Source: Fragilariopsis cylindrus CCMP1102
Lineage: Eukaryota; Bacillariophyta; Bacillariophyceae; Bacillariales; Bacillariaceae
Direction of reading: 5' to 3'
Assembly: GCA_900095095.1 (NCBI GenBank)
Contig: FMBT01000377.1
Coordinates: 1-64,000, forward strand
DNA length: 64,000 bases
Below, piece by piece: positions 31,605 to 43,230 of this stretch. Both the position numbers and the translations under genes were made by a program. Numbering within the stretch: the stretch's first letter is position 1; each line of letters begins with the position of its first letter. Below the pieces are notes generated by a model. The model had not been told where the DNA came from, did not search any database, and saw nothing but the letters and a program-made list of their open reading frames with translations.

Positions 31605-33825
31605 GAGAAAACTTGAAAATGATAGAAAATAAAAATAAAATAAATCTGGTTCTACTCTATTTCCAACAATGGATCGATTTCCACTTTTTGCGGTTTTATA
31701 GGAGGTGTACGTATGGCCTGTATTCTCTCTTCTAATAGGGATAGATCTAGACCAGCAGAAAGAGATTAGCTAAGCTTGGCTCTTTTCCTTCATTGGCCAT
31801 GGTCCTCGTTGATCTGTTTCATATGTTCGTAGAGTTTGAAGTTAGTTGCTTTATCTTAAAAATTTCACGTTGCTAACAGCCTAACAACAAAGATTTTTTA
31901 TTACAGGTTGTAAATAGTCCGCGTTAAAATAGGCGAGTATCCAAGCCTAGAAAAATATGGGAATGATTTAGCCCCAAATTACAACCTCAAGTCTAGACTA
32001 TGAGAAAGATAAAAAAAAAAGAAATCATTTTTCTTTTTTAAAGAAAAATCGGCTAAGGAGTGTGGCTGTGGCGCCAAAACTGCTTGATCAGCTGGCTTTC
32101 TAGCCAAATGTCTATCCCGCCTAAAAAATCCAAATTTTCAAACACATGCTTAGTCGGTTGTTCTGTTTTTCCCATAGTCTTCACACCTATTTCACGCAAA
32201 ACCTCAAATTTCACAAAAAAATTACATGTCCTGTGGTGCCATATCCTCCTTTTTTATACTTCTTATAAAAAAATATTTTCAACTTTCCGAAGTCCCAAAT
32301 CCATTCACCCCAACAGTTTTAGCTTCCCGTACACAATGGTTTTCCAAAGTACTCCTTTCAGTTGGCCCAAGCTAGATAATATTGGATTCAAACTCTGCAT
32401 TCCAAAAGGTAAACGAAAATTCCCAAAAGACAAAACATATTCTAGACTACATAACCATAACAGTATTTGCACCATACATATTTACATCATTACTGTCAAT
32501 GCTGTACGGAACTAGACATTTCATTTTTATGCACAACTTGGTATGCGCATGCATGTGTGCTTGAACAATTGTGCTCATCCCGTACTGTTTATAGAGCAGA
32601 GGTTACAACAAAAATGAATCATAGATGCAAAAGCATTGTATGTAATAATTTGGAGCAAGAGATTCCAGCTGGGCGGTAGCAATAACACATGCAGATACAA
32701 ATAGTGTGAATAAGAATGTAAGAATCAATATCCTCCTCCTGTAGTATCTGCGCTGGTTCTGTGTATTTGGATACATGATCACTCATTATTCATACCAATA
32801 CCAACAATATGACAATGCCTCAAAGCAAATCCAAAAAAAAAGGTAAATGTTGTACAAGTATGCAGTATTAGTTTGGAAGGTTTTGGAGCAGGAAATATAG
32901 TATGATGAAACTTAGAGACTCAATTCACTCCAGATAATAGTGCGCAGTAGGTAGGTTGCACATGGGGATAATGTTGATTGAGAGGTGGCGCTTGTCATCC
33001 TGTAGAAGTAGGGAATGAGTAGATCCTCTCTATTGCCATAGGAGCCCACTGTGTAAGCAAATCTTAGCTTTGATTCCAAGATAGATTTGACACTAAGCCA
33101 ACATTTGATATGCAAGATATAACTCACATTACTTCATCACATCTATTCTTACTCTACTTGTATTTTTCTAGTACTGCAGTTGTCAAACACTCACTCACTC
33201 ACTCACAACAACAACAACAACGTAAGCAAAAAGAATCATAAAAATACATCAATATCTTGAGCAACCAGTATTATTGCCATACATAGAAATGTGTTTGTGA
33301 CAAGAATGATGACAGAATATTATTGAATCATTATATGACTAGTTATCTTGAATTTTTTCTCAAACAATTGACAAATGCAATTGTTGAGTGACATCATAAT
33401 ATTAATAAAAATGAGATAGTTGAGTGGAGATATCCACGGAATAGCGGTTGGGTATTGTTATATTCACGGAATGGCACTATGTCAACTTCTTGTAGAATAG
33501 TTATTGATATGTATTGCAGTGTGTACGGGTAAGTAGAGTAGCCATTTTGCTAGTTCTTCCTGTCAAGTTAACACAACATCATTACTGTGGAATCTCTAGC
33601 TTTCTTGTGTCATGTTAGTGTTTCATCACACATACTGTATGCATTCTATAGTTAGCACACTACTAGCTAGTGAATTATTTATGTATGTGATATATCTTAA
33701 ACTATAACGTAATCTTTTCTATATTTTTGTATTTATTTTATAAATTATTTTATAAGTATATTTTGTTTTAAGTTTATTGAGACAGTTAGAAGTAGGTATA
33801 TAAATATAAATATTTTTTGTTTTGT
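31605..33825. other. 2.2-kb gene-free region upstream of the MYB gene
   Basis: AT-rich with no convincing gene on either strand. A frame of 151 codons at 32060-32515 is Ser/Phe/Ile-rich with no domain and is probably chance. A (CACT)n-(CAA)n microsatellite lies near 33189-33221. I looked for tRNA B-box and spliceosomal RNA landmarks and saw none. The left end should hold the MYB promoter and the right end the 3' flank of the Lsi2-like gene. Confidence 0.5.
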
Positions 33826-35748
33826 TTATTCAGCATCCTCACAAGTTCCAAGACGTTCGGAACATTCTGGGGCAAAGTGGAAAGTTGCTAGTAAGAAAGT
33901 ACCAGCGTATAGACTGAGAAGAGTAGAAGGGATTCCAAATGGTGCATGTCTTTCAGATGTGAAAGTACGGTCACCAACCTTAGCGGCCTGGAAGGCAACG
34001 ATCATGTTAGCAGCAGATCCAAGCATAGTTAAGTTTCCTGCGATGGTTGCAGAGAATGATACTTGTAACCAATCGTAAGGTGTAGCATATGGGAACGTAG
34101 CAGCAAGCATCTGGCACACTGGCACATTGGAGGCAACGTTCGACAAGATAGTAACAATCATGACAAACCAGTACACACATGCACCTTCCGTCATCTGGTC
34201 AGCGCACTTGCCCATACTCAAACCGAAAAAGGCTTGAGGAACACCGGTATCATCAAAGGATCCAATAAGTAAGAACTGACCGATGAAAAGCATAAGAAGA
34301 CCGTAATCAACTTCGGTTAGTGTAGTTTCAGACTCGGTAACAAGTTCTTCCTCATCAGGTTCGATCTCGTTACCATCCATATCGTACGTCTTCTTGGGTG
34401 GAAGTGGGTTACCTTCAACGTCATATTGAGTGTTATCAGGTTTAGGGTCATAATGTTGACGCTTGTATGCGGCGATAACCATAAGAATAGCTCCGGTAGT
34501 GATTGATACAACACAAACATCGAATCCGCATGCAAAGAAGATCAGGAAACAAACAATAATAACAACTTGAAGTTTCGACCAGAAAGTCCAACCACCATTG
34601 TCGTCTACAATTTCAGGTTCGGTTGCAGATTGGCGAGCATAGTAAGCATGTTCTTGGGCCAGCATTTCAGGTGTTCTGTTACCAAGGAACATAATTCCGG
34701 CGTTCTCCATAACACCAGAGGAACCAGGGAAAAGTTCAGCTCCGTAGTAAACAAACATCATAATAGCATTGATAGATGATGCCGCGAAGACAGGTAACGC
34801 CATATTTGCAGCGAAATCAATCCAACTAATATCGTCGTACATAAGTGATACAATCAAAATATTTTGAGGATTACCAGTCAAAGTAAGAGCGGATCCGGTA
34901 TTTGCTGTTGTTGCCAATGATAGCAAGTATGGAAGAGAGTTGGCGACCTTGTGACGAACACATAAGTCAACAACAACTCCGGAAAAGATCAGAACAACGG
35001 AATCGTTCATGACAGCGGCCGAACCGATAGTAGACATAAGCATAATCTTGGCAGAACGTTTCCAGTTGACTGGATCATCCAAAGAATCACGAAGCTTATC
35101 AAAAAGACCTCCACGTTCCATCTTTTCAAGATAGATGGTGGTAAGCATAAGACCGAACAAAAGGAAGAGTGGTTCAAGAATAATAACACGTTCAGCATCG
35201 AAGAATGGACCCTGTCCGGTTACCATAAGAATGTAACGCCATACAACCATAGAAAGACCTCCACCGAGAGCAATACCTGGACGTCCGATTGGTAGAAACC
35301 AATTCGGGAACATCAGGAATACCCAGTATGCGAAGTAAATAATAGAAACAGTCCATTTACCGAATACAGAGAATTGATCGGAAACATCAACGTGGACATA
35401 ATCTCCAAGGTATCGATGACGGCGACGTGTGTATTCCATAACACCCCCATCTTCGGAGGATAGATTTCGGCTACCGAATCCACGCGAACGAGGAGAACGC
35501 AGGTCCGATGCTGCTGTTGGGGCCATCGCCAATACATCAGCTGTACGCTTCTCGGCAAGTGCTCGTCGGTTGATGGACTTTTGAGACATTTCAGGCATGT
35601 CGGACATAGTAGGTCCGAATAGACTCATATTCAAGGCCAAAACTGCGCATAATGCAACAAGGGTAGGTCCCCATTTTCTAAAGAATGTCATTTTAGCTTC
35701 AGGCTTGGATGTTGCCTCAGCAGAATTTATTTTTAAAACAGCCGTCAT
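33826..35748 (-). CDS. Lsi2-like transporter (ArsB/NhaD, ion transporter superfamily), putative silicon efflux
   Basis: 640 residues, single exon, about 11-12 hydrophobic segments. After a 125-residue N-terminus with one TM segment (about 28-45) comes the ArsB/NhaD-type permease core. Diagnostic for Lsi2 are LMFPNWFLPIGRPGIALGGG (about 145-164), the first signature loop around LATTANTGSALTLTGNPQN (about 278-296), and a matching second repeat near 585-605 (TIAGNLTMLGSAANMIVAF). Plant Lsi2 exports silicic acid against H+, and diatoms have homologues whose expression follows silicon supply. Transport of silicic acid is inferred from that similarity; an arsenite or Na+/H+ role is the alternative. 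A charged cytosolic loop (about 440-490) separates the halves. It is divergent from TRAPPC13. Confidence 0.78.
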   Translation of the reverse strand: MTAVLKINSAEATSKPEAKMTFFRKWGPTLVALCAVLALNMSLFGPTMSDMPEMSQKSINRRALAEKRTADVLAMAPTAASDLRSPRSRGFGSRNLSSEDGGVMEYTRRRHRYLGDYVHVDVSDQFSVFGKWTVSIIYFAYWVFLMFPNWFLPIGRPGIALGGGLSMVVWRYILMVTGQGPFFDAERVIILEPLFLLFGLMLTTIYLEKMERGGLFDKLRDSLDDPVNWKRSAKIMLMSTIGSAAVMNDSVVLIFSGVVVDLCVRHKVANSLPYLLSLATTANTGSALTLTGNPQNILIVSLMYDDISWIDFAANMALPVFAASSINAIMMFVYYGAELFPGSSGVMENAGIMFLGNRTPEMLAQEHAYYARQSATEPEIVDDNGGWTFWSKLQVVIIVCFLIFFACGFDVCVVSITTGAILMVIAAYKRQHYDPKPDNTQYDVEGNPLPPKKTYDMDGNEIEPDEEELVTESETTLTEVDYGLLMLFIGQFLLIGSFDDTGVPQAFFGLSMGKCADQMTEGACVYWFVMIVTILSNVASNVPVCQMLAATFPYATPYDWLQVSFSATIAGNLTMLGSAANMIVAFQAAKVGDRTFTSERHAPFGIPSTLLSLYAGTFLLATFHFAPECSERLGTCEDAE

Positions 35749-36544
35749 AATGCTGCATTTATTATTACATTACATTACATTACATTACAGTATAAGAGAA
35801 GAAAGAAGAAGTTAGTGATAAGTAATACTATAAAGTTAAATATTTCAGAATAAGTCCGGATAATAAAATAAATACGGGAACGTATGATTCTCGACTTGAA
35901 ATCAACAACGAGCAACGAATACGAACTACCTCATATACATTTCCTATATTCCTCTATCGCATAAAATCTATTGTCTTTACCTACCGATTGTTTATTTCTT
36001 TATATTTCTTTGTTATGATTAGTGTTGTTGTATCTAACCACTACAAAATAAATTATATGGTACTAGTAATCAAGTAAATGTAGATTGTTCGTGGGTGTAC
36101 GTCAAACGGATAGATTAGATGTACGAAAACTTGATGGATAGTGTTTTATTATTTTACATGAAAATCTGATACAACGGATTTTAAATATCGCTATTTTCGC
36201 GCGGGCGCGTCGTCGTCGTTTGGTTGATATAATAGTAATAATATGTTTGCAGCTTTGTGCTTGGCTGTTATACTTCTTTACTTCGGCTATTATTTGTGTG
36301 TACGCCTATTCAGCTTTTAAAAACACAATCCAATGCTCTCGCCAAGAAAAAAAAGGATGTGTCGACTCGATCGACTAAGATTGAGAGGGGGCCTCGATTC
36401 ACAAATAAATAAATCTAAATTTTTTGACGACAAAGAATGATGTACGGTAAACCCGCATAATAGTTTTTGCAACACAACCTAATAAGCAAGAAGAAACAAA
36501 AGTACATACTTTACAATCTCTTATACAAAGTCATCTGATCAACG
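35749..36544. promoter_or_regulatory. shared divergent promoter of the Lsi2-like and TRAPPC13 genes
   Basis: 796 bp between two divergent start codons. It contains an ATTAC pentanucleotide repeat (about 35764-35789) just upstream of the Lsi2-like start and a GC-rich patch with CGCGGGCGCGTCGTCGTCG near 36199-36217. No gene is visible. If the transporter is silicon-responsive, its control sites should lie here. Confidence 0.5.
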
Positions 36545-38062
36545 ATGGCCACCATGACGTCACGTTCCACACAACAGCAGCATGCTCCAACTGCGACGGC
36601 GAGTTCCACTGCCGCTACCAGCGTTGCAACGAACGAGGTAATATCGGCAGTTCCTACCCTCAAAGTTATGAGATTACAAAAACCTGAGCTCGATATGATG
36701 AAAGCAGGTACACTTAATAATTCTAGAAGTTGCTTGTTGAGTTCTGCACTTTGTTTACCCGATTCATTTGGTGTAATCCATGTCGGTGAAACGTTCACGG
36801 CATATCTAGGTGCTTTAAATGTCTCGAAACGATTGACTGTAACAAAATTAACAGTCACGGCTCAATTACAAACGCCCTCGCAGCGATGGCATTTGGCATC
36901 CAAAACATTAGACGATTGTAACGCAACAGGAGGAATTGATCTTTTACCTGAAGTCGGTATTGATGCTATTGTGTCGCATGCATTGGAGGAAGCGGGACAG
37001 CATATCCTCCGTGTCGAGGTATCATACGGCGGTACAGGAGGGAGTGCACCGAAATCACTTCGAAAATTTTATCGCTTTCAGGTTACAAATCCTCTTGTCA
37101 TATCGGAATTGACATATCGTGTGGGTGATTCATCGTGCTTTGTATCGATCTCCCTGCAAAATAATGGTCATGAAGCAAAAGGTGGTCTTACAATTTCCTC
37201 GGCTGAATTTGATGCAGCACCCGGTCTCGTAGCGGAAAAGATCGACGGAAAGAAAACAAAGACTAGCAGCACAAATAATAATAATAATAATAATAGCAGT
37301 AGTAGTAGTCGTCGTTCCAGCGGAGTAGATCTGTTGAATAATTCAGGACGTATGGAACCAGGAGATTCCAAACGATACATTTTCAAGGTTACCATGCCTA
37401 CTAGTACACAATCTTCTTCTTCTGTTCCCTCTATCAAGGGAATAGCGGCAGGAGACATATTAGGAAAGGCAGTGTTTACGTGGCGAAAAGCTTGTGGGGA
37501 GATGGGTAGGATAGGTAGTACGCCTGTTATATGTCCGATCGTTCGTCCAATTATAGATCCTACAGATCCGGGAGCGACTATGAAAGGAACTGGAAGTGAT
37601 TTTGTGGTGCATGTTCAAGGAAGTGGACTATCGGTTGATGTCGCTAATCAGGCCGCAGCTAAAGCGGTCAGCGTCAATAATAACGCTGTAACTATGATGG
37701 GTGGTGAGCAACGGATTTCTGAATTATCATCAGTCACGGTGGAACCGATCAATCCACCGACCCAAATGCAGCTCGGGGTGCCCTATGAAATTAGTTTTTT
37801 AGTTGTAAATCATTCGGATCAATACATGACACCCCAGCTTCAATTTAGATTGGAATACATGAAGGGTATTGCAGTCTGCGGTCCTAGTTTCAAGAATTTA
37901 GAGGAAATTGCGGGTAATGGTGGGACCGGTACTGTCCCGGTACGGTTTATTGCGCTTTCTACTGGATTGGTACAACTAACTGGGTGCTGTATTGTGAATT
38001 TGTCCACGGGACATATGATACCACAGCCTCCTATGATGAATGCTTTTGTAGTAGAAAATTAA
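36545..38062 (+). CDS. TRAPPC13: TRAPP complex subunit TRAPPC13
   Basis: 505 residues, single exon. Matches to the TRAPPC13 (DUF974) family are KVMRLQKPEL near the start, LPDSFGVIHVGETFTAYLGALN (about 75-95), TVTAQLQTPSQRW, an arrestin-like beta-sandwich core with FQVTNPL, and a second Ig-like part with RFIALSTGLVQLTGC. TRAPPC13 belongs to the TRAPPIII vesicle-tethering complex that activates Rab1/Ypt1 in ER-Golgi traffic and autophagy. An Asn/Ser repeat insertion (about 242-260) interrupts the second beta-rich part. The ATG at 36545 gives a low-complexity start; no later Met is clearly better. Confidence 0.85.
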   Translation: MATMTSRSTQQQHAPTATASSTAATSVATNEVISAVPTLKVMRLQKPELDMMKAGTLNNSRSCLLSSALCLPDSFGVIHVGETFTAYLGALNVSKRLTVTKLTVTAQLQTPSQRWHLASKTLDDCNATGGIDLLPEVGIDAIVSHALEEAGQHILRVEVSYGGTGGSAPKSLRKFYRFQVTNPLVISELTYRVGDSSCFVSISLQNNGHEAKGGLTISSAEFDAAPGLVAEKIDGKKTKTSSTNNNNNNNSSSSSRRSSGVDLLNNSGRMEPGDSKRYIFKVTMPTSTQSSSSVPSIKGIAAGDILGKAVFTWRKACGEMGRIGSTPVICPIVRPIIDPTDPGATMKGTGSDFVVHVQGSGLSVDVANQAAAKAVSVNNNAVTMMGGEQRISELSSVTVEPINPPTQMQLGVPYEISFLVVNHSDQYMTPQLQFRLEYMKGIAVCGPSFKNLEEIAGNGGTGTVPVRFIALSTGLVQLTGCCIVNLSTGHMIPQPPMMNAFVVEN

Positions 38063-38318
38063 TGTCTCACAAGAAGAAGCTAGTGAACAAGAATATGGAA
38101 AGTATGAATAAAGAAAGATCAAATTAAACTGAAACAATTATTCTACTTATATTTTTAAATTTACCGCAAAAAAAATAAGGACTGAAAAGATGAACGAAAA
38201 TGATGATGATGTACTTCTTGGTGGACATGTAACAACAACAAAACGACGATAGAAAAGGGTCACATTAGGGATGGTGACACAATACACCACGTCATAAGTA
38301 AGAATATATCTAACGCGT

Positions 38319-38840
38319 TCAATCGATGCATCCGAAATCGCAGCAATCTCCGTGATCGGGAGATATGTAGTGAACACACGAATTGATACAAGTATCAACA
38401 ATTCCCACCAATAATTGATCGTAGAGTGTATCGAGAAGAGGTACGCAGTAGTTTTTTCTGATGGAAGTACGAAGGCTTGTCTCGTTCGACGCCGCTTCAT
38501 CACAAATCTTGCTACCTTCGCAAGGGCTGGGACACAACAGGAACGACTGTGGGTAATAGGGTTCGCACGCATTGATATCGTTGCTAACTTTCAGATCTTG
38601 ATCTTGATAATCATTAAACATTCCACACATGGCTTGCAATTCAACATTGCCGTTACTGATTTCATCATCAGTGCGTCCATCTCCCTTGCCTTTTTTTTTG
38701 CCACTTCCCTTGTCCTCTAGGACACGCTTTGGTGTACTTTTTTTCTTGTTGAGTTTTCGAAAGGACTTGGTGTTGCCGTGAGCTTCAACCAAAAGGAGAG
38801 CGAATGAAGTAAAGAAAAGACAGGCGATAACGAACTTCAT
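38319..38840 (-). CDS. small secreted cysteine-rich protein
   Basis: 173 residues. A clear signal peptide (residues 1-20, MKFVIACLFFTSFALLLVEA, cleavage before HG) is followed by a Lys-rich linker (about 25-60) and a C-terminal domain with 11 Cys, including a CC pair and the end DCCDFGCID. The even spread of Cys suggests disulfides in a secreted or wall-associated protein. The mature part is basic in its first third, as in proteins that associate with silica or other polyanions, but no silaffin or frustulin motif is present. I do not recognise the family. TRAPPC13 ends 256 bp away on the opposite strand. Confidence 0.65.
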   Translation of the reverse strand: MKFVIACLFFTSFALLLVEAHGNTKSFRKLNKKKSTPKRVLEDKGSGKKKGKGDGRTDDEISNGNVELQAMCGMFNDYQDQDLKVSNDINACEPYYPQSFLLCPSPCEGSKICDEAASNETSLRTSIRKNYCVPLLDTLYDQLLVGIVDTCINSCVHYISPDHGDCCDFGCID

Positions 38841-39579
38841 CTTTGGGAGATTTTTTCCTTGCTTTATGATTAAAATTCGTGGTTATGTTTCTTATTTTGT
38901 TTTTATGAGAAGAACTGACACGAAATTTAGAATCATGTCTAATGGAAAGAAATCATATTTGCTGTATACCTGGTAATCTCCCAACTGAAAACGGAGAACG
39001 AAATATTCCGTCGCGTTTATTGTTGATGACTTGCGACTCCAGGCACCAACTCGGACTTTTACTTTCAAGGTTTAACTGGATGTGGTGTATTTTTTCCTGC
39101 AATGTGACTCGACTCGACTCCTATTGCATTAGGAAGCGCTAGCATGCGACTCGACTCCTATTGCATTAGGAAGCGTCGGAGCATTCGATAGGTTTAGAAC
39201 TAAGAGATGGACCAATTATAAAGCGAAACTATTAGATAGATCTTAAGTATATCTTAACGGCTGTGAAAAATTACTGTACAGAGTATTATTCGCTTATTTC
39301 TCAAGCATGCAACTCTTCCTGTTCTTTCTGGTACTGTAGTTCAATAGACACGAAATATGTTATGTGACTGAAAATAGTCACTCGCGTTAACAAATATTTT
39401 GTCGCGCCAGATGCACGAGAGGAGAGAGGAGGGTCCTGCGACCTTTTCATTTTTTTTCAGAATACAGTATTCTCGTGTACATATTGTAGACAGACAATAG
39501 CAATAGAAGCAACGAAGGGGGTTGATTGGTTGTTGTTGACTTCGTAGGCATATTGAAAAGGATACCGGTATGCACAATT
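38841..39579. other. intergenic region with a 37-bp-period duplication
   Basis: 739 bp between the Cys-rich gene and a broken coiled-coil gene. It holds a 29-bp exact repeat at 39110-39138 and 39147-39175. No gene is supported; small frames (38942-39142 and 39341-39577) look random. Confidence 0.5.
39110..39175 (+). repeat. two exact 29-bp repeats, 37-bp period
   Basis: The copies 39110-39138 and 39147-39175 are identical and separated by 8 bases. Each contains the word CTATTGCATTAGGAAGCG preceded by repeated CGACT units. Confidence 0.85.
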
Positions 39580-40658
39580 ATGATGGATGATTCCTCCAAA
39601 TTTACCCCAACGCCTTTCCACAGCATTGAGTTGAAGAACATAAGAAAAAGAGCAAGAAACTCAATGATAATGTTGCCTCATCACCCGCCGAGAAGAAGAA
39701 AACAACAACACGCGATGATATAAAATCTAGAATAACAATGACGCAGATAATAATACAACAATTACCTCCAAGCAGCAGCAGCAGCAACCTTCATCATTAC
39801 AATCCTCACATGATGAAATTCAAAATCCACATGAAACAGAAATTATGACTATCATAGATGATGACGACGACGATGATGATGAAGAAGATAACGATGATGA
39901 TGATGATGATGATATCGAAGCACTGAAAGCAGAAACAAAACATCTGCTCGATGAATTAGAGCAGGCAAAAAAAGGTAGTAGTAATTCCGGGGAAAATGAT
40001 GGAGTTGATATATATAGGATCAGAAAATGAAAATACACGCAAGAATCAACAAATGGAAAAGCTGAAGGGGAACGAGTTACTGGAAGTCGACCATCTACTA
40101 CGACTTGGATTTGATGAAGAAATTATACGGGAATATATGGTAGAACAAAATAAAGAACTACGAAAGGTATTGAAAAAGAGACAAATAGATGTTGAAAATA
40201 CGTATGAAAACATTGCCAAGATGAAATCAACAAATAAAGAAAGTGAAATAGCAGTAATTGAGGCACGGGCTGTATTGAATTCATTGGGAATGAAACAACA
40301 GATGCAACAATCGTTACAACAACAGGCAGAAATTGATTGTCTTCGATTGAAACTAAATTGTCGTACAAACAAAATACGATCTCGATCGAGGAAGCTAAAA
40401 GGAAATCTTTGTACAAGCTACTAAGAACATAATACAGGAAATCCAGAATAGATGTTCCGAAAAAGATATACAGGTATTGAGTCGTATTTATCTTCTACTG
40501 ATCTTGAAGTTAACAATAAGAAGAAGGAACCGCAATATAATACCGGGGACAGTAGTAGCGATGGTGATGATGATGATGATGACGATGATAATACTGATAC
40601 TAGTAGTAGCACAAGTAGTGATGATAGCTCCGTTTCTGTGAGCTCAGAGGAAGATTGA
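39580..40658 (+). pseudogene. broken or mis-assembled gene for an acidic coiled-coil protein
   Basis: Consecutive protein-like stretches in shifting frames cover the whole segment: a start MMDDSSKFTPTPF, a Lys/Thr-rich part, a Gln run, a long Asp run, a heptad-rich coiled coil (MEKLKGNELLEVDHLLRLG to AEIDCLRLKL), an EEAKRKSLYKLL helix, and a final Ser/Asp tail ending SVSSEED. I count about six frame changes, near 39640, 39730, 40010, 40360, 40425 and 40500. Five of the six are equivalent to one missing base. This is either a decaying gene or a real gene hit by indel errors. No known family is recognised; the composition suggests a cytoskeletal or nuclear scaffold, but that is weak. Confidence 0.5.
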
Positions 40659-40979
40659 TTTTTTCCATGGAATGGGGCAAATAATGGGGTCGACTTTTTT
40701 TTCACCTTTTCTGATTTATCAAACTTATAAAATGATAGCGAGAGTGGTAAAGCTACAGTAGCAATTTTGGAAAAGATAATAAATATTAAGATCTTCTCTT
40801 CGTTAAAATACAAACAATATAAATTAATTAAACAAACAGAATATTTAATAAATAACTATTCGATATCATTGCAGTAAAACAAACAGAAGACGTATTTTGC
40901 TTCTTTTTTGTGGTCATCGTGTTTCTTATCGCTAGAGTTAGCCGAAAAACTATGTGGGCCATTGTAGCTTAGCTTTTAG
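40659..40979. other. short intergenic region before the 3' end of LCB2
   Basis: 321 bp, AT-rich. It carries the 3' flanks of the broken coiled-coil locus and of LCB2. Nothing else is seen. Confidence 0.5.
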
Positions 40980-43230
40980 TTACCCAAAAGTTGAACTTTT
41001 GTACCGCAACTTGAGGATATCTGCAACATCCTCGATCTCCTCCAAGGCACGATCTAGTTGTTTGCGTGTATGACCCGCTGATATACAGAATCTTGCTCGA
41101 CTTTCTAATATTGGTACAGCAGGAAATCCAACCACCACCACAGCCAATCCACGCTTGAAGCATTCACGTGAGAAAGCCGCGATTTTTGTTGGATTGTATA
41201 ACATAACTGGCATAATTGGACTGTCATAATGACCTAACACGTGTAGACCCATGTCTTGTAATCTCATACGAAAGTAGTTGGAATTATCTCGAAGTGCTTG
41301 AATCTTTTTCTTACCAATATTAGTTCCGTCTTCACCCATAACCACCTGATGAGATAGAGAGATCATTTATGTAACGGCACGACAGCGAGAAGGGAGGGGG
41401 TGAGATGAATACGTTCTAAAATATATACATAACGACGTAAAATATGAAAAAACCCCAACGGGACAGACAGTTATATACTATTATTTATTTTCTTCTTACC
41501 TTGAAACTTGATATGACTTGTTGACAAACAGCGGGAGAAAGTGAATTATGATAGGCACTTCCTGCACATCGACGTCTCAGGAACGATATAACGTCCTTAG
41601 ATCCTGCAATATACCCACCCATAGCACCAAAGGATTTGGTAAATGTACCCATCATTATATCTATATCGGCTGTATCGACGCCACAGTATTCAGCACAACC
41701 TCTTCCCGATGGACCCATTGCACCGATTGAATGTGCCTCATCGAGGTATATGTAGGCACCAAATTTCTTACATACTTTGACGACGTTGGACAAGTCACAA
41801 TATTCACCTTCCATACTATATATACCTTCTACGATGACCATTATTTTATTCCACGGACGGCGAGTTCTTGGCCGGCCCATAATAATTGCCTGCCGTAAGA
41901 TATCCTCTAAGTGTTTCGTATCGTTGTGACGGAAAATACGAATAGCAGCACCACTTGCTCTGGCACCGTTCACAATTGATGTGTGGTTCAGTTCATCACT
42001 AATTAAAAGATCACCACGACTTGTCAATGCAGGAATTGTGGTACAGTTGGTATTAAATCCCATATTCAATGCTAATGCATCCTCCTTATGTAAAAATCGT
42101 GCCACGACTTGTTCCACCTCACGATGTAATTTCGTCGTACCGAATTCATTCCGACACGAACTAGTAGAGATGGGTAGATCCTTTAATGAATTCAATACGT
42201 CCTTTCCACATGTTACTTTCCAATCATCAGCAAAGCCTAAATAATTATAACTTCCTAAATTCAAACATGCTCGAGCTACCCGTCCTTGTCCTGTTGCTGC
42301 TGGTGCTTGTTGTTGATCAATATTTGCAGCTTCTACAAAGTATGACTTCTTATTTCGGTTGCTGCTACTGTCTACTGCAGGATTAGTGTAATCCCGACGC
42401 TGTTGGTCATTGTCTAGATCTTGAAGCGTTCCCAACAATGTCATTGTCTTGTTTCCGTCATCACTCACACGTTCCAGAACATGGATTTGTGCACCGGGAT
42501 TGGAGGCAATTGGCCGATTGAAACAATCCTGTATACGATGATACAAGCGACGTGTGTAAAAATTTTCCCAAGAGGACAATAGGGGTGCATACCAGCGTAA
42601 ATTATCACTCGGATAGGGACTATTTTGTGTATCTCGTAGGTATCGACCTTGACCAATAATTTTAGCAAATAAGTCCCGGATGTGTCCGCATAGGATTAAT
42701 ACAGCATACCCAAAATAGGTAGTGTAGGCGGCAAATATAGGCAATTCAATAGCATGATTCTTTGGTTGTCTTATGTGTTGTTGTTTCCGTGATGATTCAT
42801 TGTTGTTGTTGTTGTCATAATCAGGATATGTTGTGGTTTTGTTGGCGTTATGATTGTCATCGTCATGAGATGCATATCGAGATCTGTCTTGACTCGAAAG
42901 TTTCTCCAATAATTCCCGAACATCTGCATATGTGTCGTCTTGGTGGACTTCGTCTACTATCGCGAATGGGTCGTTTTCTTCTTCTTCCTCTCCATGGTTT
43001 GATGAAATGAGACTACTAGTAGCGCTGGACGACGTTGATAGCATTTCAGTATTTGCGAGTGATGTTCGATCCGTTTGGTCATCATCTCCGCTATTCGTAG
43101 AAGCGAGTTCATTGTTGTTCTTGCTATTATCTTCTTCATTGTTGTCATTCCGTTTGTTGCTGTTAGTAGTAAGACGGAGTAATTGTCGAACTTGTCGCAC
43201 CCGAGTCTTGGGTTTCAAGTAAGATGCCAT
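40980..43230 (-). CDS. LCB2: serine palmitoyltransferase catalytic subunit LCB2/SPTLC2
   Basis: Two exons, 41501-43230 plus the last base at 41500, then 40980-41345, with a GTAAGA...ATCAG intron (41346-41499, 154 nt, phase 0). The product is about 698 residues. The aminotransferase fold I core holds LNLGSYNYLGFAD, the HHTS-like DELNHTSIVNGARASGA, YLDEAHSIGAMGPSGRG (Asp497, His500) and the PLP-lysine motif TFTKSFGAMGGY (Lys532). Exon 2 continues without a break into VVMGEDGTNIGKKKIQ and the conserved end RARFCISAGHT. LCB2 with LCB1 condenses serine and palmitoyl-CoA on the ER, the first step of sphingolipid synthesis. A hydrophobic segment (about 165-185) would anchor it. The Asn/Ser/Asp-rich N-terminus of about 160 residues is longer than in yeast or animals. 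Confidence 0.93.

Noticed and set aside
32060-32515. 151-codon open frame in the gene-free region
   Set aside because: Ser/Phe/Ile composition with no domain or partner exon; likely chance.
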